The notes beneath the pieces are model-generated. The model saw only the letters and a list, made by a program, of their open reading frames with translations, did not search any database and was not told the origin of the DNA. Of a DNA stretch of 64,000 bases, positions 48,811-58,504 are shown in pieces; within the stretch, counting starts at the first letter, position 1, and each line of letters opens with the position of its first letter. The DNA is taken from assembly GCF_014645515.1 (NCBI RefSeq), contig NZ_BMLW01000020.1:1-64000 (forward strand), in the 5' to 3' direction. Made by a program: the position numbers and the translations under genes. Origin of the DNA: Oceanobacillus neutriphilus. Lineage in GTDB: Bacteria; Bacillota; Bacilli; Bacillales; Amphibacillaceae.

Positions 48811-49797
48811 TTAAATTGGTGCTTTTTCTAATTTTCTTCCTCCACGGCCAATCGTCGTTTCTGCTTGCTGTAAAGAACGGTAAACCGCTTCTTCGATCAC
48901 CTCTGCAACCGCCTGAAAAAATTGATTCATGATGGGATGATCATCCCGGATCATTGTAAAAGAGCTTGTTACTTCGCTGGAATGATGATCGATTTTGGCA
49001 GCTGTTGAGAAGGCAATTGCAATATCACCGCTGCCATTGTCTATCGTGCTTCCTGTTCTTCCAAGCCCAATGGCACAACGCTTTGCCAGTCGTTTTAACT
49101 GACGATCAGTAAAAGGAGCATCTGTAGCAAGTATCATCATAATCGAGCCATCTGGTGTATCCGGGTTTTCTTTAGAGTCAGCGGCAAATAGAGCTTGTTC
49201 ACGTCTGCCGAAGTTGCTGACAACGAGTGCCCCCAGCGTATAATTTTCTTTTTCTGCAGCGATCACTCTCGAAGAAGTGCCAATACCTCCTTTATAGCCC
49301 AGACATTGCATACCAGTTCCTGCGCCGACAGCTCCTTCAGCACTTTTTTTATTTGTTGCGTTTTGAATTGCAGCGATAGCATGCTCCGGTTTTATCGCTT
49401 GAAGCCGGATGCTGTTTAAATAACCATCATTACATTCGCCGACTACGACATTAATTGTTCCTGTTGTATCACCGATTTCCTCTGTTTCATCCAGCATGTA
49501 AGTTAATGCTCCCTGCATGACAGCACCAACACTCAATGTATTTGTCAGCATAATCGGTGATTCCAGAACGCCCAGCTCCTCGATCTGCACTAAACCTGCT
49601 GTTTTTCCAAAACCATTAATGACACTGCTCGCAGCAAATACCTTTTTTCGAAATAAATTTTCTGTATGAGGCAAAATAGCTGTAACCCCTGTACAAATAG
49701 TTTCTTTATCATTTAAATGCTTATACAGAGTAACATGGCCAACCTGAACACCATTAACATCTGTAATACAGTTCTTTTCTCCTTTTGGTAAAGTCAT
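48811..49797 (-). CDS. P1 (DmpA/S58) family aminopeptidase
   Basis: 328 residues. The autoprocessing site region GAVGAGTGMQCLGYKGGIGT-SSRVI contains the S58 nucleophile position (GTSS); NCITDVNGVQVGHVTLYKHL and LATDAPFTDRQLKRLAKRCA complete the family pattern. These enzymes self-cleave into two chains and remove N-terminal residues (D-Ala or beta-amino acids in some). ATG 49797 is preferred; a TTG at 49806 crowds the GAAGGG site. Single gene. Confidence 0.9.
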   Translation of the reverse strand: MTLPKGEKNCITDVNGVQVGHVTLYKHLNDKETICTGVTAILPHTENLFRKKVFAASSVINGFGKTAGLVQIEELGVLESPIMLTNTLSVGAVMQGALTYMLDETEEIGDTTGTINVVVGECNDGYLNSIRLQAIKPEHAIAAIQNATNKKSAEGAVGAGTGMQCLGYKGGIGTSSRVIAAEKENYTLGALVVSNFGRREQALFAADSKENPDTPDGSIMMILATDAPFTDRQLKRLAKRCAIGLGRTGSTIDNGSGDIAIAFSTAAKIDHHSSEVTSSFTMIRDDHPIMNQFFQAVAEVIEEAVYRSLQQAETTIGRGGRKLEKAPI

Positions 49798-49895
49798 ACG
49801 ATTCAAAACCCTTCATTTTTGATTAAATTATAACAAATCATTGATCACTTGTATGGAATAAGTCATCTCGGAAAAATTAAAAATGGGGTGATGAT

Positions 49896-50414
49896 ATGAG
49901 GGGAAGAATGATAAGAATTTTGTTTTTTAGTGCGCTTTGCTTTTTTTTAACAATAAATTCTGTAAGTGCCAATGATGTTAAGGAAGGCTTAGAAATCGGC
50001 GATCAGGCTCCGGATTTTAAATTGAATACACTGGATGGAGAAACACTGCAGCTGTCTGACTTCCGTGGTGAGCGGGTAATGATTAATTTTTGGGCAACCT
50101 GGTGTCCTCCCTGCCGTCAGGAAATGCCGGATATGGAGCGATTTTACCAGGAGCATGACCCGATTATTTTTTCTGTGAACGTAACAGATGAAGAGTTGAA
50201 CACACAGCTGGTGAAGGACTTTATGCAGGAATTAAAACTGACATTTCCCGTTTTATTAGATAAAGAAGGCGAAGTCAGTAATTTGTACCGCATTCAGGCA
50301 ATTCCAATGACGTATATGATTGATGCAGAGGGTATCATTCAATTTAAATCATTCGGGGCATTAAGCTATAAACAGATGGTAAAGCAATTTGCGCAGATGG
50401 AAAAAACAGAATAG
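49896..50414 (+). CDS. TlpA/ResA-like secreted thioredoxin
   Basis: 172 residues. Signal peptide or N-anchor (RILFFSALCFFLTINSVSA), thioredoxin fold with INFWATWCPPCRQEMP (C70-PP-C73) and cis-Pro in IQAIPMTYMIDAEG. Extracytoplasmic disulfide reductase, as in cytochrome c or spore maturation (ResA/StoA type); no cytochrome genes next to it. GGGGTGA precedes ATG; terminator follows. Confidence 0.9.
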   Translation: MRGRMIRILFFSALCFFLTINSVSANDVKEGLEIGDQAPDFKLNTLDGETLQLSDFRGERVMINFWATWCPPCRQEMPDMERFYQEHDPIIFSVNVTDEELNTQLVKDFMQELKLTFPVLLDKEGEVSNLYRIQAIPMTYMIDAEGIIQFKSFGALSYKQMVKQFAQMEKTE

Positions 50415-50429
50415 CCTTTGGAAAGTATA

Positions 50430-50473
50430 AAAACAAGCATGCCTCTTGGTTAATAAGGGAGCATGCTTGTTTT
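50430..50473 (+). terminator. Intrinsic terminator
   Basis: AAACAAGCATGC / GCATGCTTGTTT perfect arms, then TTA-rich DNA. Confidence 0.88.
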
Positions 50474-50564
50474 ACTGTACATATGTATATTAAGACGTAT
50501 TAACATATATGTGGCATTGCCATATAGTATTTTGTACGATATAATAAAGTGAGAGGTGAAGTAC

Positions 50565-50897
50565 ATGGAAACGGATAAATGGCAGCTGCAATTTAAAAAA
50601 GGAATTATTGAATTAATGATTATGTTACTAATCAAAGAGCGAGCGTATTATGGTTATGAATTAACTGTTGCTCTAAAAGATACCATGTACCTTGGATTAT
50701 CTGATGGAGCTATCTATCCTATTTTAAAACGGCTGGAAAAAAGTGGATGGACCTATTCTCACTGGGACACTCCGGAAGACGGTCCGCGGAGAAGATATTA
50801 TCATCTGACAGAAGCAGGAGCAGCTGCGCTGGAAAAACGTTTAGAAGTATTTCATTATTCGGCGGATATGATTCAATCAATTAAGGGCGGTGATTAA
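50565..50897 (+). CDS. PadR-family transcriptional regulator
   Basis: 110 residues. LQFKKGIIELMIMLLIKERA-YYGYEL then LSDGAIYPILKRLEKSGWTY and GPRRRYYHLTEAGAAALEKR are the PadR winged-helix signature. The start at 50565 has GAGAGGTG 7 bases upstream. A palindrome ACATATATGT (50506-50515) upstream resembles PadR operators (ATGT-ACAT). It overlaps the following HAAS-type membrane gene, its usual partner. Confidence 0.92.
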   Translation: METDKWQLQFKKGIIELMIMLLIKERAYYGYELTVALKDTMYLGLSDGAIYPILKRLEKSGWTYSHWDTPEDGPRRRYYHLTEAGAAALEKRLEVFHYSADMIQSIKGGD

Positions 50898-50898
50898 T

Positions 50899-51522
50899 TT
50901 GAAAGCAACAATAAACGATTATCTAAGCGAATTAGCTAAATATCTGAATGTCTTGCCTAAAAAAGATCGAGATAATATCGTAGCGGAAATTGAACTGCAT
51001 TTAAATGAAAAAGTAAATGAAATAAAAGAAGAAGGATATAGTGATAATGAGGCGATAAATAAAGTGTTGACGGATTTTAAAACTCCCAAGTCATTATCTC
51101 TGGAGATGATGGAAGAATATGATGACAAAGAAATACAAAATAAGCCTACATTTTTTGTTTTCTTTTCAGCGTTTTGTTTTGCGGGGTTTGCACAGCTTGC
51201 TATACCTATTTTAAGAAGAGAATTAGATGCAGCTTTTATCTCGCTCGGATTAATTTTAATTATCTGCGGAATTATTACAATTCCTATGAAGAAAAATTGG
51301 CGGATAATCGAAATAAAAACAATTAAATTTTTCCCGAAAATTTGTTTATCCTTGTATTTTCCAGTGTCCCTTCTTTTCTTTTGGCTCAAAGCTGATCAGC
51401 AAAATAATCTTACTTTAACTTGGATTTACTATCTTGTAGCATACTGGATAGTTCTATTGCTTTATGCTCTACTTTCAAAGAAAATATCTCAAAAAGCTGA
51501 AAAGGCTTTTTATGAATTTTAA
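50899..51522 (+). CDS. HAAS/DUF1700-type membrane protein, PadR partner
   Basis: About 207 residues. The N-terminal soluble HAAS-like helical domain (NDYLSELAKYLNVLPKKDRD, HLNEKVNEIKEEGYSDNEAI, VLTDFKTPKSLS) is followed by four hydrophobic helices. Such proteins are encoded next to PadR regulators and are thought to transduce membrane signals. The TTG at 50899 uses GGCGGTGA as ribosome site; a GTG at 50890 inside the PadR gene is possible. Confidence 0.82.
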   Translation: MKATINDYLSELAKYLNVLPKKDRDNIVAEIELHLNEKVNEIKEEGYSDNEAINKVLTDFKTPKSLSLEMMEEYDDKEIQNKPTFFVFFSAFCFAGFAQLAIPILRRELDAAFISLGLILIICGIITIPMKKNWRIIEIKTIKFFPKICLSLYFPVSLLFFWLKADQQNNLTLTWIYYLVAYWIVLLLYALLSKKISQKAEKAFYEF

Positions 51523-51529
51523 TAAAGAA

Positions 51530-51838
51530 ATCACCGTGAGTTTACGAACGGATGATGACTTTCATCCGTGGGGTTTAAGCGCGACTTTAGCTCTGTCTGC
51601 GCCTGTCGCTAAGTCTTCTTTATCGTAGGGCGCTGTCAGGAAGTTGTCTAGTTTTTGGCACTTACAGCTGGACAGGGAATAGCATCATCTGAAGATCCAC
51701 TTTTGCCAAGTGCTCTTCTTCTTGGAAAAAAGTTAGCTGAAGAGCATGCCCCCAGGCAGGTTAAGGTCGCAACGTCCTGGTGCCTAAGATTACTCACCCC
51801 ATCGAAAAGAGTTGTACGTCGAAAACAAAACTATCCTC
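51530..51838 (-). mobile_element. Unidentified element remnant, possibly an IS200/IS605-type right end
   Basis: No intact gene. GC content is higher than around it and the DNA is structured, ending on the left with an 8-bp hairpin ACGGATGA / TCATCCGT (about 51551-51572) next to a CACCGTGAG motif. Hairpin-near-end layout and absence of inverted termini resemble IS200/IS605 ends, whose 3' part encodes an omega RNA. I did not find tnpA or tnpB coding sequence, so this is weak. Confidence 0.25.
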
Positions 51839-51966
51839 CACAGCGGTGCCTTACACGTTACCTTCTTCCTGGATAGATTTTATGCTTTGTCAAGAGATAG
51901 ATGAAAGGAACAATCAACACCTGTCACTATGATAAGCAAGTTATTTTTTTAGGTGCGAAAGTTGAG
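51839..51966 (-). repeat. Partial MITE-like element (third copy)
   Basis: Read on the minus strand it starts AACTCAACTTTCGCAC and matches the left half of the complete element at 43279 in order (TAACTT, GACAGG, TTGATTGTT, TCTTGACAAAG, GAAGGTAA, GTGTAA, CACCGCTG). The match stops at the GC-rich core, where unrelated DNA (51530-51838) begins. Confidence 0.65.
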
Positions 51967-52134
51967 TTAATTAAAATAGAAAAATGCCTGCGTATGCGAT
52001 AAACTATACGTTAGGCGTTTTTAATTTCGTTTGAAAATTTATTAATCGATGATAAGACACTGAAGCTGGAGAAATTTTACACCATTTATACAAAGTATCT
52101 TTACATAAATATTTAAATTCAAGGAGGCGCTAAA

Positions 52135-52320
52135 ATGAAATTATTATTAGGTCAATTTGCTATTATTTTCGTTATATGGGCTGGATTACTAACTTTTTTT
52201 CGGGATATGAGTAATGCAAGTCAGCTTATCTTCTACTTAGTTACTTCGTGGCTTCTCTTACTAATTGTTTTAATAATAAAAACATGGATTCGAGAGAAGA
52301 AAGAGTCGAATCAACAATAA
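52135..52320 (+). CDS. Small two-helix membrane protein
   Basis: 61 residues: helix 1 LLLGQFAIIFVIWAGLLTFF, loop RDMSNASQ, helix 2 LIFYLVTSWLLLLIVLIIKT, then a charged tail IREKKESNQQ. AAGGAGG precedes ATG. No family recognised. 28 bases upstream of the ABC-F gene and possibly co-transcribed with it. Confidence 0.7.
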   Translation: MKLLLGQFAIIFVIWAGLLTFFRDMSNASQLIFYLVTSWLLLLIVLIIKTWIREKKESNQQ

Positions 52321-52348
52321 TTTATCTTTTATAAGGAAGTGACGCGTT

Positions 52349-54238
52349 ATGTTACGAATTGAAAATATCAGCAAGTCATATGGAGATAAAAATCTTTTTA
52401 TAAATATAAATACATCTATCGGTGAATTTGAACGGATCGGCTTAATTGGTGTCAATGGAACCGGGAAGTCGAGCTTTTTAAAAGTTATTGCGGGAATAGA
52501 TGAACCGGATCAGGGAGAAATTAAACACGCGAAGGATTATCAGATTGAATATATTGCACAGGAAACAGTGCTTTACGAAGATTTGACGGTTATTGAACAA
52601 ATTTACTATGGCGAGTCGGAGCAGATGAAGCTGATGCGTGCTTATGAGCAGGCTCTGTTAAATCTGGAGAAGGAGCCGGAAACAGAAGCATTTCAGCAGC
52701 AGTTATTACGGCTGCAGCAACTAATGGATCAGGAAGAGGCATGGGAAGCTAATGCGAATGCGAAAACAATTTTAACAAAGCTTGGAATTACTGCATTTGA
52801 TAAAAAGGTTCGTGAGCTTTCCGGTGGTCAGCGAAAAAGAGTTGCCATCGCCAAAGCACTGATTCAGCCTGCTGATCTGCTTATACTAGATGAGCCGACA
52901 AACCATCTGGATCACGAAACGGTAGAGTGGCTGGAGAGATATTTACAGAGCTATCGCGGTTCTATTTTATTAGTAACGCATGATCGTTATTTCCTAAATC
53001 GTGTAACGAACCGTATTTTCGAATTGGATAAAGGAAATCTGTATGTCTATGAAGGAAATTATGAGCTGTTTTTAGAAAAGAAAGCAGAGAGAGAAGCGCA
53101 GGAAATAAGTGATGAACAAAAGCATCGTAATACGTTAAAGCGTGAACTCGCCTGGCTGAGACGGGGAGCGAAGGCAAGATCAACGAAACAGCGTGCCCGT
53201 GTGGAACGTGCAGAAGAGATGAAAGAAAAGAAATTTGATACGAAGAAAGAGAATCTTGCTATCCAGGCTGGATCAAAACGGCTGGGTAATGATGTAATCG
53301 AACTGGAAGATATCTCAAAAACTTATGATCAACAGACGCTTATCGAGCATTTTTCATATCAAATCATCCCGGGTGACCGAATTGGTATTATCGGCCCTAA
53401 TGGTACCGGGAAAACGACTTTACTCAATATAATGGCAGAACGTATTTTGCCTGATAAGGGAAATGTGAAGCTTGGAGAAACAGTGCGGGTCGGCTACTAT
53501 ACACAGGATGATGAGGACCTGGATGGAACTTTACGTATTATTGAGTATATTAAAGAAGTAGCAGAGGTGATGCACACAGCGGATGGACAGGTTATTACAG
53601 CTGAACAGCTTCTGGAACAATTTTTATTCCCGAGACCCCAGCAATGGTCTTATATACGCACGTTATCAGGCGGAGAGAAGCGCCGGCTGTATTTGCTTAA
53701 AGTATTGATAGATGAACCAAATGTTTTGTTTTTAGATGAACCGACAAATGATTTAGATACCCAAACCCTGGCTGTTTTAGAAGAATATCTAGAAACATTT
53801 CCGGGAGTTGTTGTCACTGTATCGCATGATCGCTATTTCTTAGATAGGATTGTGGAAAAGCTGATTGTGTTTAAAGGAGCAGGGGAGGTCTCTGTTTACT
53901 ATGGCAATTATAGTGAGTTTTTAGAAACCAACTCTATTCCAAAACAAATGAAAACTGCTGATGTGAAAGAAGTAAAGCCCCAATCCGCAGTTAAAACAAA
54001 AAAGAAACTATCTTACATGGAACAGCGGGAATGGGAAACAATAGAGGATGAAATTACTCAGCTGGAGGCGCGTCTCACTGAAATTGAACAGGAAATTGCT
54101 GAAGCGGGCAGTAATATAGAAAAGATACAGCCTTTATTTACAGAGCAGCAGGAAGTCGAGAAAAAATTAGAAGAAAAAATGGAGCGCTGGGAAGAGCTTT
54201 CCCTGTTAAAAGAGAGTTTTGAATCAGGTAATGAATAA
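52349..54238 (+). CDS. yfmR: ABC-F ATPase, YfmR/Uup type
   Basis: 629 residues with two ATP-binding domains: Walker A GVNGTGKSSFLK and GPNGTGKTTLL, signatures LSGGQRKRVAIAKAL and LSGGEKRRLYLLKVL, Walker B LLILDEPTNHLD and VLFLDEPTNDLD. The P-site tRNA-interaction linker lies at about 240-310 (RNTLKRELAWLRRGAKARST), and the C-terminal coiled coil at about 555-629 is typical of Uup/YfmR. No membrane segments; it acts on the ribosome, where YfmR relieves stalls together with EF-P. The length equals B. subtilis YfmR. Confidence 0.9.
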   Translation: MLRIENISKSYGDKNLFININTSIGEFERIGLIGVNGTGKSSFLKVIAGIDEPDQGEIKHAKDYQIEYIAQETVLYEDLTVIEQIYYGESEQMKLMRAYEQALLNLEKEPETEAFQQQLLRLQQLMDQEEAWEANANAKTILTKLGITAFDKKVRELSGGQRKRVAIAKALIQPADLLILDEPTNHLDHETVEWLERYLQSYRGSILLVTHDRYFLNRVTNRIFELDKGNLYVYEGNYELFLEKKAEREAQEISDEQKHRNTLKRELAWLRRGAKARSTKQRARVERAEEMKEKKFDTKKENLAIQAGSKRLGNDVIELEDISKTYDQQTLIEHFSYQIIPGDRIGIIGPNGTGKTTLLNIMAERILPDKGNVKLGETVRVGYYTQDDEDLDGTLRIIEYIKEVAEVMHTADGQVITAEQLLEQFLFPRPQQWSYIRTLSGGEKRRLYLLKVLIDEPNVLFLDEPTNDLDTQTLAVLEEYLETFPGVVVTVSHDRYFLDRIVEKLIVFKGAGEVSVYYGNYSEFLETNSIPKQMKTADVKEVKPQSAVKTKKKLSYMEQREWETIEDEITQLEARLTEIEQEIAEAGSNIEKIQPLFTEQQEVEKKLEEKMERWEELSLLKESFESGNE

Positions 54239-54620
54239 TAATTGTGTGCACCATATAATGGACCTGTATCATCTTACAACAAATAAGTGCTGCCGATCAT
54301 AATGCAGTATAATAAATTTGCAGGTTCAGATATAAAATCCGGGTAGCATTCGTATGTTTGCCATGTTATACTTACGTTTGAAATCACCAGATAAGTAAAG
54401 GAAGTCTAGTGTAAAAGGCATATCGCACCATTCGCTGGAGGAATCTTCTTTCTTCGTAAGAAAATAAAGAATGCCAGTCCCTGCTCCCCGATTTAAACAG
54501 TTTACCGCTTCTCTATACAGAAAAGAAAGCTCTTAATATGTTTCATTTTAATGAGTATAAGGGAATACAGGAAGAAGAGAGTACCTTATTTTGGAATTGA
54601 TTAATCAAGGAGGTTATTTA
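54239..54620. other. Intergenic region, no gene seen
   Basis: About 380 bases with no supported gene, repeat or terminator. A short AAAGAAAG/CTTTCTTTTC-type tract is the only notable composition. Confidence 0.5.
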
Positions 54621-55289
54621 ATGAAGCTTTTTCAAGTGAGAAAAGGGCAATTTGTATTTTATGAAAATGAATTGCATAAGGTTTATTCTGTAAAACCAAT
54701 GTTCAAAAAATCTGTTCATATGTATCGGCTGAAAGATATGAAACAGGTATTAACAACAGCAAGAGAAATTAATTTTTATCGCCCTAAGCATAACGATACG
54801 TTTATTTTTTATGGGAAGCGATATACGATTGATCAATATGCGAAACCAAAAGCCGGCGATTATATTTTAATTGTGAAGCCTACTCCTGACTTTCTGGATC
54901 ATTATTCATTGAATGAGATTGAGAAGGTAGAACGGGTAGAAGAGGGAAATGTAATTACAACCCGTGATAATGGTGTAAAGCATAGTGAATATGTTGTGAT
55001 GGTTCCTGGAAAATCGGAAGCAAGCCAGGAAATTGCTTATTTCGATAAGACCCTTGTTCCAGAAGAAAAGCAGCTTCAGGACGAGTCTATTTCTTACTTA
55101 GCAGAAAATGATGATACATTGAAGCCGGCTGTTGGTGACATTTATTTAGATGTGCATAACAATACTCGTGCTATGATTGTAGCGATGTCCAGTGATGAGA
55201 TTGTATTTGGACATGGTGTTCGTGTACATGTTGCTGAACTATTAGATGAAACAAGATATGAGCTTGTTTATCAATTTGAAGATCATTAA
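54621..55289 (+). CDS. Conserved Bacillaceae protein of unknown function
   Basis: 222 residues, beta-rich: MKLFQVRKGQFVFYENELHK, VYSVKPMFKKSVHMYRLKDM, NDTFIFYGKRYTID, GDYILIVKPTPDFLDHYSLN and VGDIYLDVHNNTRAMIVAMS look like several small SH3/KOW-like beta units. No signal peptide or membrane helix. ATG 54621 has AAGGAGG upstream. I recognise it only as the type of conserved hypothetical found in this family. Confidence 0.78.
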   Translation: MKLFQVRKGQFVFYENELHKVYSVKPMFKKSVHMYRLKDMKQVLTTAREINFYRPKHNDTFIFYGKRYTIDQYAKPKAGDYILIVKPTPDFLDHYSLNEIEKVERVEEGNVITTRDNGVKHSEYVVMVPGKSEASQEIAYFDKTLVPEEKQLQDESISYLAENDDTLKPAVGDIYLDVHNNTRAMIVAMSSDEIVFGHGVRVHVAELLDETRYELVYQFEDH

Positions 55290-55340
55290 GCCTTACAGCT
55301 CCTGAGCTGAATGTGGCTATCTTTTAAAACGATTATTTCG

Positions 55341-55380
55341 TACAAGAATCCGGCTGATTTTTTTCAGCCGGATTCTTGTA
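55341..55380. terminator. Perfect bidirectional terminator
   Basis: 17-bp perfect stem TACAAGAATCCGGCTGA and its complement around a T-rich loop, between convergent genes. Confidence 0.9.
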
Positions 55381-55395
55381 CTTTTATTAGTTAAT

Positions 55396-56745
55396 TTAGC
55401 TGTTTGCTTTTTTCCATTGCTCCCGTGCTTTGTAACCCAAAATATTGATAGCATCCTTGGAGCTTGAATAAATAGGGTTGTACCCTAACTCCAAATCTGT
55501 TAAATCATCAACTGTAAGTTTTCCTTTAATGGCTGTAGCTAATACAGCCATTCGTTTATCAGCCCCTTTTTTTCCAATAACACTGCCTCCCAATAATTGT
55601 CCTGATTTCGGGTCATATACAATTTTCATCCAAAGCTTCTCTGAGCCGGGATAATATCCGGCATGAGAAAAGCCTTTCGAGGTAACAGCATTAAAAGGAA
55701 TATTTAATTCATTTAATGATTGACTGTTTTGACCTGTAATAGCAACTGTTAAATCAAAGACCCGGAAAAGTGACGAACCCAAAATACCATCACGCTGAAT
55801 AGTTTCTCCATTTAAATGTGACGCAATAACAAATGCCTGCCGATGTGCAGGCCATGCTAAAGCAACATGTGCCGGTTTTTTGGTTATAAAATCAACTTCC
55901 TCCACGGCATCGCCCAATGCGTAAATGGAAGGGTCATTCGTTTGCATGACTTTATTTACTTTAATGGCACCGGTTTCTCCCAGTTCCAGACCCGCATCCT
56001 TTGCGAGCTCGACGTTTGGTGTGATACCGACAGCCATAAGCGTCATATCCGCTTTAATCGTTTTTCCGCTTTGGAGATGCAGGGTTGTACCATGATTGGA
56101 GTAGCTTTTTAATTTATCGTTTAGATAAAGTTCAACCCCATTTTCCATTAAATGTTCATCCACATGGCTGGCCATATCCGGGTCTAAGCGTTTCATTACA
56201 TGCTCTGAATGGTCAATAAGAGAGCACTGCAGTCCCCGCTTATGCAGGTTCTCTACCATCTCCAGACCGACAAAACCGCCGCCGATAACCGCTGCTGTTT
56301 TTGGCTGTTTTTCTGAGATAAATGCTTCTATCCGATCCATATCCTCAATAGTCCGAAGTGTGAAAGTATTAGACTGAATACCTTGTAAATCCGGCATAAT
56401 GGCCCGGGCTCCTGGAGAAAGAATTAATGTATCATAATCCATTTCATAGGGTTTATTATTTTTTTCGAAGAACACCGTTTTCTTTTCTTTTTCGATATGT
56501 GTAACCTCCGCATAGGTTTCTATAGAAACATTATATTTCTCTGCAAAATCATTCTCGGAATAAATAACCCGGTCTCTTTCTGTAATTTCTCCACCTAAAT
56601 AGTAGGGCATGCCGCAATTAGCAAAGGAAATATACCCGCAGCGGTCAAGAATATGAATTTCTGAATCAGGATCAGTCCTCCGTATTTGTGCAGCAACTGT
56701 AGCGCCACCACCAACACCACCGATAATTACAATTTTATTTACCAT
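55396..56745 (-). CDS. CoA-disulfide reductase-like FAD/NAD(P) oxidoreductase
   Basis: 449 residues. FAD motif IVIIGGVGGGATVAAQIRR, single active cysteine C44 in SFANCGMPYYLGG (the CoADR/NADH oxidase position), NAD motif AAVIGGGFVGLEMVENL, FAD motif IYALGDAVEE and a C-terminal dimer domain (SHAGYYPGSEKLWMKIVYDP). The single cysteine and conserved C-terminal Tyr pattern point to CoA-disulfide reductase rather than water-forming NADH oxidase, but both are possible. Maintains thiol redox. Confidence 0.88.
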   Translation of the reverse strand: MVNKIVIIGGVGGGATVAAQIRRTDPDSEIHILDRCGYISFANCGMPYYLGGEITERDRVIYSENDFAEKYNVSIETYAEVTHIEKEKKTVFFEKNNKPYEMDYDTLILSPGARAIMPDLQGIQSNTFTLRTIEDMDRIEAFISEKQPKTAAVIGGGFVGLEMVENLHKRGLQCSLIDHSEHVMKRLDPDMASHVDEHLMENGVELYLNDKLKSYSNHGTTLHLQSGKTIKADMTLMAVGITPNVELAKDAGLELGETGAIKVNKVMQTNDPSIYALGDAVEEVDFITKKPAHVALAWPAHRQAFVIASHLNGETIQRDGILGSSLFRVFDLTVAITGQNSQSLNELNIPFNAVTSKGFSHAGYYPGSEKLWMKIVYDPKSGQLLGGSVIGKKGADKRMAVLATAIKGKLTVDDLTDLELGYNPIYSSSKDAINILGYKAREQWKKANS

Positions 56746-56883
56746 GATATAATAGCCCCTCTCGAAATAGCTTGTCGAAATATCTTAAAATTAATTCATT
56801 AATATAATAGTTCCCCAAATTGCCTTAATCGAAAAGTGATTTATTTGTAAAAGTAAATATTAAACCCAAATGTCGTAATTAAA

Positions 56884-56912
56884 AAACTCTCCACAAAAGC
56901 AGAGAGTTTTCA
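56884..56912 (-). terminator. Terminator of the NSS transporter gene
   Basis: AAAACTCTC / GAGAGTTTT stem; on the minus strand a T-run follows. Confidence 0.88.
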
Positions 56913-56915
56913 TTC

Positions 56916-58271
56916 TTATATTTTCAATATATCTCTAATTGAATAAAGAAAAACAATAATTATCATAACTGGGGCAAGCCATCGTAATATTTGATACCAC
57001 ACTTGAAACATTCCGTTTCCAAATTGATTTCCCGCATGAAACTCCTGCTCAACTAATGTACGATTCATTTTAAAACCTACAAATAATGCAATCAGTAAGC
57101 AGCCGCCAGGAAGCATAATGTTACTAACTAAGAAATCACTTGCATCAAACGCTGTTTTTCCGAAAATATGAAAATCAGCAAGAACATTAGATGATAAAGC
57201 TGCAGGAATACCAAAGATAAATACTGCCAGTCCGGCAGCCCATGCAATTGTCTTGCGTGATGCCTTCACTTTTTCGTTTATAGAAGAGGTGATAATCTCC
57301 AACATACTGAAAGAAGAAGTTAAAATGGCAAACAAGAATAAGAATAGAAATAAGCTCAGGAATAATTCACCAAAAGGCATTTGTGAGAATGCTTCTGGCA
57401 GAACAATAAATAATAGTCCCGGCCCTTCTGCAGGCTCAAGTCCAAATGCAAACACGATTGGAAAAATTGCTAAGCCTGCGAGTAAAGATACCATAATATT
57501 CATGATAGAAACAGAAACTGCTGAGGTTGTTAAACTGACATCTTTAGCCAGATAAGAGCTGTAGGTGACCATAACGGATATTCCGACAGCAAGAGAGAAA
57601 AATGCCTGTCCAAGTGCGTATAAGATGTTTTCTCCATTTAGCTGGGAAAAATCAGGCTGAAGGAAAAAACGTATACCTTCCATAGCGCCTTCAAAGGTTA
57701 AAGCACGAGCGACAATAATAATGAAAAAAATAAATAATAAAGGCATCAGTACTTTATTATATTTTTCAATACCATTTTGAATTCCGTTAGAGATAACAAA
57801 GGAATTTATTAATACGAAAGCAGCAAGGCCTGCAACCGTAAGCAGCGGATTCCCGGTAATCGTATCAAATAGCGCTGCATAATCTGTACCATCTGTAATA
57901 AGCATGCCGGGAACAGACATCAAACTATAAATCAGCACCCATCCACCGACAACACTATAAAAGGACATTAAAATAAAAGCACCAATTACTCCCCAGTGTC
58001 CAATGAAAGAGAAGATGCTCTTTTTTGGTGCGAGCTTTTGATATGCACTGACTGCCTCCTTCTGGGCTCCGCGCCCAATAACAAATTCGGCAATAAGCAG
58101 GGGAAGACCAATCAGTACGGTAAATAATATAAAGATAAAGAAAAATGCCCCTCCGCCGTTGATCCCAGTCATATATGGGAATTTCCAAATAGCACCTAAA
58201 CCGACTGCAGCACCGGCAGAGGATAAAATAAATCCAAGTCTTGTTGACCATTGTTCTGTCTTCTTTTCCAT
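56916..58271 (-). CDS. Sodium-dependent (NSS/SNF) transporter
   Basis: 451 residues, about eleven helices. RLGFILSSAGAAVGLGAIWK-FPYM is the NSS helix-1 signature with the unwound sodium/substrate site; NGGGAFFFIFILFTVLIGLP follows, and ALGQAFFSLAVGISVMVTYS is helix 6. It imports an amino acid or amine with Na+. ATG 58271 has GGAAGGA upstream. Divergent from the lysine-dehydrogenase operon (233 bases), which hints at amino-acid uptake but does not prove lysine. Confidence 0.92.
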   Translation of the reverse strand: MEKKTEQWSTRLGFILSSAGAAVGLGAIWKFPYMTGINGGGAFFFIFILFTVLIGLPLLIAEFVIGRGAQKEAVSAYQKLAPKKSIFSFIGHWGVIGAFILMSFYSVVGGWVLIYSLMSVPGMLITDGTDYAALFDTITGNPLLTVAGLAAFVLINSFVISNGIQNGIEKYNKVLMPLLFIFFIIIVARALTFEGAMEGIRFFLQPDFSQLNGENILYALGQAFFSLAVGISVMVTYSSYLAKDVSLTTSAVSVSIMNIMVSLLAGLAIFPIVFAFGLEPAEGPGLLFIVLPEAFSQMPFGELFLSLFLFLFLFAILTSSFSMLEIITSSINEKVKASRKTIAWAAGLAVFIFGIPAALSSNVLADFHIFGKTAFDASDFLVSNIMLPGGCLLIALFVGFKMNRTLVEQEFHAGNQFGNGMFQVWYQILRWLAPVMIIIVFLYSIRDILKI

Positions 58272-58504
58272 ATTCGTAAAATCCTTCCTATTAAAATCAA
58301 TGTCCAGTATACCATAAAACACAATATCATTCAGTGCGCTTTTATTCCTGCAGTAACAATATGGTTCCCATTTTCTGAATATTATTTGAAAATAGTTGTA
58401 AACATGTTTGAGCTTCCATTATACTAGAATTAGAAAGAATAGAAATTAATAGTTGGAAAGCAGTGTCGAAAGTAGTAATTACTTAATGACAGGGAGGAAT
58501 TAAA

